Assembly (NCBI GenBank): GCA_031554725.1
Contig: JAVBUZ010000045.1
Coordinates: 1 to 37,256, forward strand
Length of the DNA: 37,256 bases
From: JAVBUZ01 sp031554725
Lineage (GTDB): Bacteria > Bacillota > Clostridia > Lachnospirales > Lachnospiraceae
Direction: 5' to 3'
Below are positions 1 through 8,163 of this stretch, one piece after another (the first letter of the stretch is position 1; every line of letters begins with the position of its first letter). Both the position numbers and the translations under genes were made by a program. Below the pieces are notes generated by a model. It worked only from the letters and a program-made list of their open reading frames with translations. It ran no database searches and was not told the DNA's origin.

Positions 1-1422
1 TTTCATATCATATAGCTTTCTAGATAAATCAACATAAACCTGATGAGGATTTATTAAACGCTTTGTTTCTGGCCATAAGGTTTCAAGCTCTTCTTGGCAG
101 AAGGCACGTATTTGCATAACGCTTGGTGAGTTGTAGCAGCAAGCTCCATCCTTAAAAATAGGAACCATGAGCTCCTTTAAGGTATAAGAACCACCTGCTA
201 GGCGTGTTTTTTTCCAAGGTTCAGAAGGGTCAAACAAAAGTAAGGATTCCTCTTCGTTAAATTGTTCTTCGACTAAGGTGATTAGGTCGGCTTTGATTTT
301 ACCGCTTTCCTTTTCATATACACGATAAATGGTTTTGTTTCCCGGATTGGTTACCTTTTCGCTGTTCTCAGAAAGTTTAATCTTAGGAATAAAAGTTCCA
401 TCTTCTCCTTGAATGGCAGCTAATTTATAAACGCCGCCAAAAGAAGGGCAATCCTTTGAGGTAATAAGATTTGTTCCCACACCCCAAGAAGTAATCTTGG
501 CTCCCTGTACCTTTAAGCTATCTATTAAAAACTCATCTAAATCATTAGAAGCAGAAATGACACAATCAGTAAAACCAGCTTCGTCTAGCATTTTACGGGC
601 TTTTTTGGAAAGATATGCAAGGTCTCCGCTATCAAGGCGTATGCCATAGTTGGTTAGTGGAATATTGGCTTCTCGCATTTCGCTGAAAACGCGAATGGCA
701 TTTGGAACACCAGATTTTAAGGTGTCATAGGTATCAACTAAAAGGATGCAGGCACTTGGGTAAATGTCAGCATAGGTTTTAAACGCGGTATATTCATCAG
801 GAAAACTCATAATCCAGCTATGAGCGTGAGTTCCTCTTACTGGTACATCAAATAATTGTCCAGCTAATACATTACTTGTTCCAACACAGCCACCAATCAT
901 GGCGGCTCTAGCGCCATAGGTACCTGCATCAGGGCCCTGCGCGCGGCGAAGTCCAAACTCTAGAACACCATCATCACCTGCAGCGAAGCACACGCGAGAT
1001 GCTTTGGTTGCAATCAAGCTTTGATGATTGATAATATTTAGAATTGCTGTTTCCACAAGCTGAGCCTCCATAATAGGAGCAATTACTTTAACAAGCGGCT
1101 CACGTGGAAAAATAATGCTACCCTCAGGAATAGCGTATATATCACCAGTGAAACTAAAATCATTCAAATAATTTAGAAAATCTTCTTCAAAGATGCCTAA
1201 GCTTCGTAGGTAAGAAATGTCTTCTGAAGTAAAGTGCAAGTTTTCAATATAGGAAATAACCTGCTCAAGCCCAGCGGCAATGGCATAGCCGCCTCCGCCG
1301 GGATTACTTCTATAAAAAACATCAAAGATTACAGTCTCATTTTGATCTTTATTTTTAAAATACCCCTGCATCATGGTTAGTTCATAAAGGTCTGTAAGCA
1401 AGGTTAAATTTCGTTTGTCCAT
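1..1422 (-). CDS. pncB: Nicotinate phosphoribosyltransferase, 3' end outside window
   Basis: The frame is open from the ATG at 1422 to the window edge (474 codons, no stop), so only the last few residues should be missing. The product joins nicotinate to PRPP to make nicotinate mononucleotide in the NAD salvage pathway, in the cytoplasm. The translation starts MDKRNLTLLTDLYELTMMQGY, the typical start of this family, and continues with FDVFYRSNPGGGGYAIAAGL, FGLRRAQGPDAG, RGTHAHSWIMSF and YGIRLDSGDLAYLSKK, all recognisable phosphoribosyltransferase blocks including the RLDSGD substrate loop. A GGAACGGAG ribosome binding site lies just before the ATG. It follows the diguanylate cyclase gene by 72 bp on the same strand but has its own promoter. 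The family call is secure. Confidence 0.95.
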   Translation of the reverse strand, partial: MDKRNLTLLTDLYELTMMQGYFKNKDQNETVIFDVFYRSNPGGGGYAIAAGLEQVISYIENLHFTSEDISYLRSLGIFEEDFLNYLNDFSFTGDIYAIPEGSIIFPREPLVKVIAPIMEAQLVETAILNIINHQSLIATKASRVCFAAGDDGVLEFGLRRAQGPDAGTYGARAAMIGGCVGTSNVLAGQLFDVPVRGTHAHSWIMSFPDEYTAFKTYADIYPSACILLVDTYDTLKSGVPNAIRVFSEMREANIPLTNYGIRLDSGDLAYLSKKARKMLDEAGFTDCVISASNDLDEFLIDSLKVQGAKITSWGVGTNLITSKDCPSFGGVYKLAAIQGEDGTFIPKIKLSENSEKVTNPGNKTIYRVYEKESGKIKADLITLVEEQFNEEESLLLFDPSEPWKKTRLAGGSYTLKELMVPIFKDGACCYNSPSVMQIRAFCQEELETLWPETKRLINPHQVYVDLSRKLYDMK

Positions 1423-1469
1423 TTCTGTTCTCCGTTCCTTTGATTCATCGCATATAAGCATTGCGTTTA

Positions 1470-1498
1470 ATCATACTTTACATAAATTGTTTCGTCAA
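1470..1498 (-). promoter_or_regulatory. Sigma-A promoter of pncB
   Basis: On the minus strand TTGACG (1493-1498) and TATGAT (1470-1475) are separated by 17 bp. The -35 box overlaps the stop codon of the upstream cyclase gene and lies inside a short inverted repeat (ATTGTTTC, 5-base loop, GAAACAAT; 1486-1506). The transcript would begin about 40 bases before the pncB ATG, so pncB need not rely on read-through. Confidence 0.7.
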
Positions 1499-2790
1499 GA
1501 AACAATCGTATTGCGACCTGTTGCCTTGCCGTCATATAATTTTTCGTCGGCTTCGTTTAGAAGCTGTCTTACTCTAGCACCAGGATAAGATTCGGCAACA
1601 CCAAAAGTCATGGTTACACGAACTTCCCCACCATCATAGTAAACCACAGTTTGCCTTATTTCATCTAGCATTTTGCGAAGGTGTAATACCGCATGCTCTT
1701 TTTCCATTCTTTCAAAAACTAACAAAAATTCTTCGCCACCCCAACGAGCAACGTGACCAAGACTTGTCATATTTCGTTTTAATATATCAGAAACCTTTTG
1801 AAGAACTAAATCACCGCATTCATGACCATAAGTGTCATTGACCTTTTTGAAAAAGTCAATGTCAGCAAGTGCAAGGGAGTAAACTGTTTCCTCTAGGATA
1901 GCACGTTCATGAATCTGCTTTAATTTTTTATCACCAAAGCGCCTGTTAGGAAGTGAAGTTAAAATATCCTCCTCTACTAAGGTGTGTAGAGAGCGCTGCA
2001 TATGCATAGCAGAGCGAGCCATTTCAGAAAGCTCATCCCCTCTGCTTAAAACAGAAGGTGACATTTCGGTACTCAGATTTCCGGTCGATACCTTGGATAA
2101 AAAGTCTCTTATGTGTTGTAAGTTTTTAATTAGCTTATTGGTATAAGAAGAGGAGATATAGCCAACAGCCAAGGCAGATAGTAGGGTGAGTATCAATAAG
2201 GGCGCCAGTGCTCTTACAACAGCAGCATTAACAGTAGAACAAGGCTTACCAGCATATACAATACCTACGGTATTGCCATCGTTGTTCTTTAGTGGAGAGT
2301 AGTAGGCAAAGTAAGCAACGCCATTAACGACAGCATTCGTGTAGAAGTGACCTTCACCACCCATTAATACATCTTTAATAATACGATTTTCTGCGCCAGT
2401 GCCGATGATACGCTCACCCTTGGCGTCACAAATCGTGGTAAGGATTCGCGTGTCATGATAGAAAATGGTAATATCCATACCAGTATTTTCTTTGATAGCA
2501 TCAATCAGAGTATAATCTCTAGTTAAAACAGTGCCACCTTTTACAAACTCAAAGGCAACATCTCCTACTAAAGCATAATCCCCTGGATACATATAATCAT
2601 ACATAACAATAATGGTATCAGTGATATTTTTTAATTCACTTTCTACCTCGTTATGAACTGTACTTGTAAAAATGCGGAAGCTAAATATGGTAATCAAAAG
2701 ACCAAGAACTAACACTGGAACAATACTCAAGGTTTGCAACGTGCGATACAAATGCCCGCGCTTTTCTTTTATCTTTTTCGTTTGAGCCAT
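1495..2790 (-). CDS. Membrane diguanylate cyclase with extracytoplasmic Cache-like sensor and GGDEF domain
   Basis: The 431-residue protein has an N-terminal membrane segment (about residues 18-40), an outside sensor region of sCache type (about 45-190, with a YYSPLKNNDGNTVGIVYAGKP block), a second membrane segment (about 193-213), a HAMP-like linker and a C-terminal GGDEF domain. The domain holds DILTSLPNRR, the metal and substrate segment DIDFFKKVNDTYGHECGD, and RWGGEEF at about 349-355, so cyclase activity making c-di-GMP from two GTP is expected. The product-inhibition I-site (RxxD, five residues before GGEEF) reads TSLG, so feedback inhibition is probably absent. The start is supported by a GAGG box 4 bases upstream. 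It is divergent from the ileS leader. The ligand of the sensor cannot be told. Confidence 0.93.
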   Translation of the reverse strand: MAQTKKIKEKRGHLYRTLQTLSIVPVLVLGLLITIFSFRIFTSTVHNEVESELKNITDTIIVMYDYMYPGDYALVGDVAFEFVKGGTVLTRDYTLIDAIKENTGMDITIFYHDTRILTTICDAKGERIIGTGAENRIIKDVLMGGEGHFYTNAVVNGVAYFAYYSPLKNNDGNTVGIVYAGKPCSTVNAAVVRALAPLLILTLLSALAVGYISSSYTNKLIKNLQHIRDFLSKVSTGNLSTEMSPSVLSRGDELSEMARSAMHMQRSLHTLVEEDILTSLPNRRFGDKKLKQIHERAILEETVYSLALADIDFFKKVNDTYGHECGDLVLQKVSDILKRNMTSLGHVARWGGEEFLLVFERMEKEHAVLHLRKMLDEIRQTVVYYDGGEVRVTMTFGVAESYPGARVRQLLNEADEKLYDGKATGRNTIVS

Positions 2791-2840
2791 AAGACCTCGT
2801 TTCTTGACAGGAAAATACCTGCAAATAGTAAGTTAAAAAT

Positions 2841-2869
2841 ATTATACAGCTTTTGTTTATGGGAAACAA
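2841..2869 (-). promoter_or_regulatory. Sigma-A promoter of the diguanylate cyclase gene
   Basis: Minus-strand TTGTTT (2864-2869), 17 bp, TATAAT (2841-2846). It lies about 50 bp before the ATG and only about 20 bp from the divergent ileS promoter, so the two back-to-back promoters share this short region. Confidence 0.65.
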
Positions 2870-2890
2870 CTAGAATATAGCGGATTCCCC

Positions 2891-2920
2891 TTGACAAGTG
2901 CTAATTTGTGCCTATATAAT
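2891..2920 (+). promoter_or_regulatory. Sigma-A promoter of the ileS T-box transcript
   Basis: A perfect TTGACA (2891-2896) and a perfect TATAAT (2915-2920) are spaced by 18 bp, directly before the T-box leader. It is the strongest vegetative promoter in the window by match to consensus. Confidence 0.88.
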
Positions 2921-2927
2921 TGCTTAA

Positions 2928-3186
2928 TAAAAGACGTTGACGAAGACAGTACATACTTTTTAAAAGTCAAAGCGAGCTGGTGAGGGTGAAAGACCAGAAC
3001 AAGTAGAAAAGTATAGAAAATCACTTCTGAGTTGCAAGAGCAAAAGAAAAGTTCTTTTTTAGTAGCTTACGCCGGTATTCCACCGTTAAGGGAAGCCATA
3101 TAACTCTTAGTATTTAAGGGCGTATGATGTAACAGGTGGTATAACGAGCATATTTTGCCTCGTCCTTTTACAGGACGGGGTTTTTT
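2928..3186 (+). promoter_or_regulatory. T-box riboswitch sensing uncharged tRNA-Ile
   Basis: The leader of about 300 bases between promoter and ileS has T-box architecture: a long Stem I with GAGGGTGAAAGACC-type distal elements, a specifier region with the isoleucine codon ATC at 3020-3022 followed by ACTTCTGAG, and the T-box sequence AACAGGTGGTATAACGAG at 3131-3148. The TGGT at 3137-3140 can pair with the ACCA end of uncharged tRNA-Ile. A terminator follows at once and is mutually exclusive with the antiterminator. Known T-box logic says that uncharged tRNA-Ile allows read-through into ileS. The specifier matches the downstream gene, which supports the reading. Confidence 0.93.
3158..3186 (+). 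terminator. T-box intrinsic terminator
   Basis: The stem CCTCGTCC / GGACGGGG (3158-3165 with 3173-3180, one G-U pair) has a 7-base loop and is followed by TTTTTT (3181-3186). It overlaps no coding sequence and acts as the off-state of the ileS T-box. Confidence 0.9.
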
Positions 3187-3237
3187 GTTGTATAGGAATC
3201 CCGTGAATAGGATTCAATGAAAGAAAGGAAGAAAATT

Positions 3238-6200
3238 ATGTACGAAAAAGTATCAACAAACCTCAACTTTGTAGAACGTGAAAAGGCAACAGAACAATTT
3301 TGGAAAGAAAACGATATTTTTAGAAAGAGTGTGGACTCTCGCAAAAATGGCCCAACTTATACCTTTTATGATGGTCCGCCAACAGCAAATGGAAAGCCAC
3401 ATATTGGACATGTGGAAACACGTACCATTAAAGATATGATACCAAGATATCGTGCGATGAAAGGATATATGGTTCCTAGAAAAGCAGGATGGGATACCCA
3501 CGGTCTTCCCGTAGAGCTAGAAGTAGAAAAGCTACTAGGACTTGATGGAAAAGAACAGATTGAAGAATATGGTCTTGCTCCATTTATTGATAAATGTAAG
3601 GAAAGTGTTTGGAAATATAAAGGCATGTGGGAAGACTTTTCTGATACCGTAGGTTTCTGGGCAGATATGGACGATCCATATGTTACTTATGACGACAATT
3701 TTATTGAATCTGAGTGGTGGGCGTTAAAGACGATTTGGGATAAGAGTCTGCTTTACAAGGGATTTAAGATTGTACCTTATTGTCCTCGTTGTGGAACCCC
3801 TTTGTCTAGCCATGAAGTAGCTCAGGGCTATAAGGATGTAAAGGAACGTTCTGCGGTAGCACGCTTTAAAGTGGCTAATGAAGATGCTTACATTTTAGCT
3901 TGGACGACGACACCTTGGACACTACCTTCTAACGTAGCATTATGTATGAATCCAGATGAGACCTATGCCAAGGTAAAAGCAGCCGATGGTAATACCTATT
4001 ACATGGCAGAGGCATTATTAGATAAGGTGCTTGGAAAGCTTGCTGATGAAGAAAATGGCATAAAGGCTTATGAAGTTTTAGAGACCTACACTGGAAAAGA
4101 TTTAGAATATAAAGAATATGAGCCTCTATTTAACTATGCAGTGGATATTTGTAAAAAACAAAATAAGAAGGCCTTTTACGTAACATGTGACAACTATGTC
4201 ACATTGAGCGATGGTACAGGTGTCGTTCATATTGCGCCAGCCTTTGGTGAAGACGATGCAAATGTAGGAAGAAAATATGATTTACCATTTGTTCAGCTAG
4301 TTAATGGCAAGGGTGAAATGACTGAGGAAACAGATTATGAAGGCGTTTTCTGTAAGAAAGCGGATCCTATGATTTTAACTGATCTTGAGAAAAAAGGTTT
4401 GTTATATGATGCTCCGAAATTTGAGCATAGCTATCCTCATTGCTGGAGATGTGATACTCCACTTATTTACTATGCTCGTGAGAGCTGGTTTGTTAAAATG
4501 ACAGCAGTAAAAGATGACCTAATCCGTAATAACAATACCATCAATTGGATTCCGGATTCTATTGGTAAAGGTCGTTTTGGCGATTGGCTTGAAAATATTC
4601 AGGACTGGGGAATTTCTCGTAACCGTTACTGGGGTACCCCACTTAATATTTGGGAATGTGAATGTGGTCATATGCATTCGATTGGTAGCCGTGAAGAGCT
4701 ATATAACATGAGTGGTAATGAAGCAGCAAAAACAGTGGAATTACATCGTCCATATATTGATGAAATCACCATTGCCTGTCCAGAGTGTAATAAGCAGATG
4801 AAGAGAGTGCCAGAAGTAATTGACTGCTGGTTTGACTCAGGAGCAATGCCTTTTGCACAGCACCATTATCCATTTGAAAATAAAGAATTGTTTGAATCAC
4901 AATTCCCTGCACAGTTTATTTCCGAAGCAGTAGATCAGACTAGAGGTTGGTTCTATTCTCTTTTGGCAGAATCAACACTACTATTTAATAAAGCACCTTA
5001 TGAAAACGTAATCGTTATGGGTCACGTGCAGGACGAAAACGGTCAAAAAATGAGTAAATCTAAAGGTAATGCAGTAGATCCTTTTGATGCACTTGCTGAA
5101 TATGGCGCAGATGCAGTTAGATGGTATTTTTATACCTGTTCAGCGCCATGGCTTCCAAAGCGTTTTTCAGGCAAAATAGTAATGGAAGGACAACGTAAAT
5201 TCATGGGTACCCTTTGGAATACTTATGCATTCTTTGTTCTTTATGCAAATATTGATGACTTTGATGCAACAAAATATACTTTAGACTATGATAAGCTTTC
5301 TGTCATGGATAAATGGTTACTTTCTAAGCTTAATAGTGTAATCAAAGAGGTGGATGATAACCTGGATAAATATCGTATTCCAGAGGCAGGAAAAGCATTA
5401 CAGGACTTCGTTGATGAAATGAGTAACTGGTACGTAAGACGTAGCCGTGAGCGTTTTTGGGCAAAGGGTATGGAACAGGATAAGATTAATGCTTACATGA
5501 CTCTTTACACAGCGTTAGTAAATATCAGTAAGGCAGCGGCACCGATGGTTCCATTTATGACAGAGGATATTTATCGTAATTTAGTATTAAGCATTGATAA
5601 AGCAGCACCTGAAAGTATTCATCTATGTGATTACCCAGAGGCAAATCTTGCTTTCGTGGATAAGAAGTTAGAAGAAAATATGGACAATGTACTAAATGCA
5701 GTTGTTCTTGGCCGTGCTTGTAGAAATAATGCCAATATTAAAAACCGTCAGCCTATTGGAACGATGTTTATTAAAGCAGAAATAGAGCTTAGCGATTTCT
5801 ATAAAGAAATTATTGAAGATGAGCTAAACGTGAAAAAAGTTATTTTTACGGATGATGTAAGAGACTTTACTTCTTATAGCTTTAAGCCACAGCTACGTAC
5901 CGTAGGCCCTAAATATGGTAAGCAGCTTGGTGGTATTCAAAAAACTCTTGCAAGCTTAGATGGAAACAATGCAATGGATGAATTAAATGCAAGTGGAGCT
6001 TTAAAATTCCCTGTAGGTGATGTTATAGTTGAGCTTACAAAAGAGGATCTTTTAATAGAAATGAGCCAAAAAGAAGGCTACATGTCAGAAGAATACAACA
6101 AGATGACTGTTGTATTAGATACGAATTTGACAGAAGAGCTATTAGAGGAAGGCTTTGTTCTTGAAGTAATTAGTAAAATTCAAACCATGAGAAAAGAATT

Positions 6201-6399
6201 TGATTTTGAAGTTATGGACCACATTAAGGTAGCTATTTGTCAAAATGCAAAAATTGCAGAGGTTGTTATGAAGAACAAAATTGCAATTGCGGGAAAGGTT
6301 TTGGCAGACGCTATTGTGATTGATGAAAGTCTAGCAACATCAAAAGAGTGGAATGTAAATGGTGAAGATGTAACAATTGCGATTGAAAAGATGGCATAA
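3238..6399 (+). CDS. ileS: Isoleucyl-tRNA synthetase, type 2 (eukaryote-like)
   Basis: Charges tRNA-Ile with isoleucine. The protein has 1053 residues, longer than the 920-940 of the common bacterial form and in the range of type 2 IleRS. HIGH is at 55-58 in the context HIGHVETR, typical of type 2, and KMSKS begins at about 604 (ENGQKMSKSKGNAVDP). A large CP1 editing domain with AWTTTPWTLPSN is present, and cysteine pairs such as CPRC, CWRC, CECG and CPEC suggest bound zinc. I chose the ATG at 3238 rather than the in-frame ATG at 3217, because AAAGGAAG lies 6-8 bases before the former and the first ATG has no ribosome binding site. Expression is set by the T-box. Type 2 enzymes are known for low mupirocin sensitivity; that is inferred here and not shown. 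Confidence 0.96.
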   Translation: MYEKVSTNLNFVEREKATEQFWKENDIFRKSVDSRKNGPTYTFYDGPPTANGKPHIGHVETRTIKDMIPRYRAMKGYMVPRKAGWDTHGLPVELEVEKLLGLDGKEQIEEYGLAPFIDKCKESVWKYKGMWEDFSDTVGFWADMDDPYVTYDDNFIESEWWALKTIWDKSLLYKGFKIVPYCPRCGTPLSSHEVAQGYKDVKERSAVARFKVANEDAYILAWTTTPWTLPSNVALCMNPDETYAKVKAADGNTYYMAEALLDKVLGKLADEENGIKAYEVLETYTGKDLEYKEYEPLFNYAVDICKKQNKKAFYVTCDNYVTLSDGTGVVHIAPAFGEDDANVGRKYDLPFVQLVNGKGEMTEETDYEGVFCKKADPMILTDLEKKGLLYDAPKFEHSYPHCWRCDTPLIYYARESWFVKMTAVKDDLIRNNNTINWIPDSIGKGRFGDWLENIQDWGISRNRYWGTPLNIWECECGHMHSIGSREELYNMSGNEAAKTVELHRPYIDEITIACPECNKQMKRVPEVIDCWFDSGAMPFAQHHYPFENKELFESQFPAQFISEAVDQTRGWFYSLLAESTLLFNKAPYENVIVMGHVQDENGQKMSKSKGNAVDPFDALAEYGADAVRWYFYTCSAPWLPKRFSGKIVMEGQRKFMGTLWNTYAFFVLYANIDDFDATKYTLDYDKLSVMDKWLLSKLNSVIKEVDDNLDKYRIPEAGKALQDFVDEMSNWYVRRSRERFWAKGMEQDKINAYMTLYTALVNISKAAAPMVPFMTEDIYRNLVLSIDKAAPESIHLCDYPEANLAFVDKKLEENMDNVLNAVVLGRACRNNANIKNRQPIGTMFIKAEIELSDFYKEIIEDELNVKKVIFTDDVRDFTSYSFKPQLRTVGPKYGKQLGGIQKTLASLDGNNAMDELNASGALKFPVGDVIVELTKEDLLIEMSQKEGYMSEEYNKMTVVLDTNLTEELLEEGFVLEVISKIQTMRKEFDFEVMDHIKVAICQNAKIAEVVMKNKIAIAGKVLADAIVIDESLATSKEWNVNGEDVTIAIEKMA

Positions 6400-6411
6400 T
6401 GTGTATAATGA

Positions 6412-6445
6412 GGTAGTGTGGAAAAATATTTTCTACACTACCTTT
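6412..6445 (+). terminator. Hairpin after ileS, probable weak terminator
   Basis: A 14-bp stem (6412-6425 with 6429-6442, one G-U pair, 3-base loop) begins 12 bases after the ileS stop. The T-tract is short (TTTG), so termination may be partial, with read-through to the membrane protein gene 20 bases further on. Confidence 0.6.
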
Positions 6446-6463
6446 GAAATATGGAGAATATAT

Positions 6464-8080
6464 ATGATAAAAATAGGTCGAAAAGCGTTGTTTTCAAGTG
6501 TAGCAGGAATAATAATTGGTTTTTGCTACATTGCCGGGTACTATTTGGACAATTTTGATTCGGTAGATTTGGTGCAAGGAAGTTTCTATGTTAAGTGGCT
6601 AGTGGCATCGATTCTTGCAGGTGCAGTAGTGTATGGTCTTTGGGAAGCGGTAAGTTTTTATGAGAAGAAATATATACAACGGGAAGGGTATCCTAATATA
6701 AAAAATAAAATTCTAAAGTGGATTTGGAATTTTGATATTTCCTTTGGAGTAAGCATGGTGGTTTTAATTCTTTGTTGGCTACCAGCATTATTATCTCTTT
6801 TTCCCGGCGCATTTGCATATGATGCTTGTGGGGAATGGGAGCAAATGAGGGATGGCTTGCTTACCTCTCATCATCCAGTCATACATGTTTGGGTATTAGG
6901 CGGTTTGGTAGAAGGCTTTTACTCACTGACGGGCAACTATAATGTGGGAATTGGTGTATACACTATTCTTCAAATGATAGGTTTAGCAGCGACGTTTTCT
7001 TATACCATTCGCTTTATGAAGGAATTTAAGTTTCCGGGAGTTTTTAGGCTTTTTGCTTTGCTTTTTTATGGACTGTCACCAGTGATACAGCTTTTTTCGA
7101 TTAGCGCAACCAAGGATGTGCTATTTACGGCGGCACAGCTAATCTTTTTCTTGCATGTTATTCGCTTTTTTGCAAGAAAGGATGAGTTTTTTCAAAATAA
7201 AAGTCAAAGAGTTGGCTTTGCTGTAGCGGCGCTTGGCACTATGATTTTACGTAATAACGGTCTTTATATAGTGCTAATCGTTCTTGGCATTATGTTCTTT
7301 GCATGTAAGAACTATTGGAAAAAATATATGGTAATATTGCTCGGTGTTTTATTGCCTTATCTAATATATGTAGGACCTATTTATCAACTGTTACATGTAA
7401 CACCGGGCGGCGTAGAGGAAATGCTATCTGTGCCAATTCAGCAAATAGCAAGGGTCTATACTTACAATTATGATTCGATTGAGCAGCAAGACTTGGAGCT
7501 TCTTTATACGATATTGCCGAAGGAAAATTTAGATAGCTATAGGGCAACCGTAGCGGATTGCGTAAAATCAGGTTTTCAAAAAGAAGGATTTGAAGCAAAT
7601 AAAAAGGAATTTCTAAAGTTATGGATAAAGCTAGGAGTAAAGCATCCCTTATCCTATATCAACTCCTTTTTGATAAATACTGTGGATTTTTGGTATCCTC
7701 ATGCAGTGATTGACGGCTATAGAGAGTCTTATGGTCGAAGTAGCTACTTTGACTACAAAGTGGATGTGCCAGGAACGCAAAAGGTACTTTTACCTAGAAT
7801 GTATGCATATTATGATGCAATATCTTGGGATAAGCAGACGCAGCAGAAGCCCCTTATGTTTCTAGTGCTTAGTCCAGGGTGGTATTTCGTTCTCTTTATT
7901 ATTATGTATTTGTATTTGTGGTGTTATAGAAAAACCAAGCTATGGGTGCCTATGCTTATTTTAGTTTTAACAATGCTGACCGTGCTATTGGGTCCGATGG
8001 CATTAGTTCGATATGTTTTAATATTTTATTATGCATTTCCAGTGCTACTGGCAATATTCTTTCATAGTGAAAACTGTTAG
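6464..8080 (+). CDS. Polytopic membrane protein, DUF6020-like
   Basis: A 538-residue integral membrane protein with about a dozen hydrophobic segments. After the first helices it carries LFPGAFAYDACGEW followed by LLTSHHPVIHVWVLGG, a layout I associate with DUF6020 and GT-C-like membrane glycosyltransferases, where an acidic residue in the first outer loop is often catalytic. The exact substrate is unknown. The start is the ATG at 6464, with GGAGA 7 bases upstream. A longer frame that begins inside ileS has no ribosome binding site and would translate through the hairpin. There is no clear promoter of its own, so it may be read partly from ileS. A sugar or polymer envelope role is inferred only from membrane topology and family resemblance. 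Confidence 0.75.
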   Translation: MIKIGRKALFSSVAGIIIGFCYIAGYYLDNFDSVDLVQGSFYVKWLVASILAGAVVYGLWEAVSFYEKKYIQREGYPNIKNKILKWIWNFDISFGVSMVVLILCWLPALLSLFPGAFAYDACGEWEQMRDGLLTSHHPVIHVWVLGGLVEGFYSLTGNYNVGIGVYTILQMIGLAATFSYTIRFMKEFKFPGVFRLFALLFYGLSPVIQLFSISATKDVLFTAAQLIFFLHVIRFFARKDEFFQNKSQRVGFAVAALGTMILRNNGLYIVLIVLGIMFFACKNYWKKYMVILLGVLLPYLIYVGPIYQLLHVTPGGVEEMLSVPIQQIARVYTYNYDSIEQQDLELLYTILPKENLDSYRATVADCVKSGFQKEGFEANKKEFLKLWIKLGVKHPLSYINSFLINTVDFWYPHAVIDGYRESYGRSSYFDYKVDVPGTQKVLLPRMYAYYDAISWDKQTQQKPLMFLVLSPGWYFVLFIIMYLYLWCYRKTKLWVPMLILVLTMLTVLLGPMALVRYVLIFYYAFPVLLAIFFHSENC

Positions 8081-8122
8081 TTGCATGTAAGAGCCTTTTT
8101 ACTTTTATAAAGTAAGTAAATG

Positions 8123-8131
8123 TGGTAAAAT
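8123..8131 (+). promoter_or_regulatory. Candidate extended -10 promoter of glgP
   Basis: TGGTAAAAT is an extended -10 element about 30 bases before the glgP start. No good -35 is seen. A small perfect dyad (TTACTTT, TAT, AAAGTAA; 8099-8115) sits where the -35 would be and could be an operator. Confidence 0.35.
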
Positions 8132-8163
8132 GAATAGCAAATACCTGTATCGGAGGACATCAT

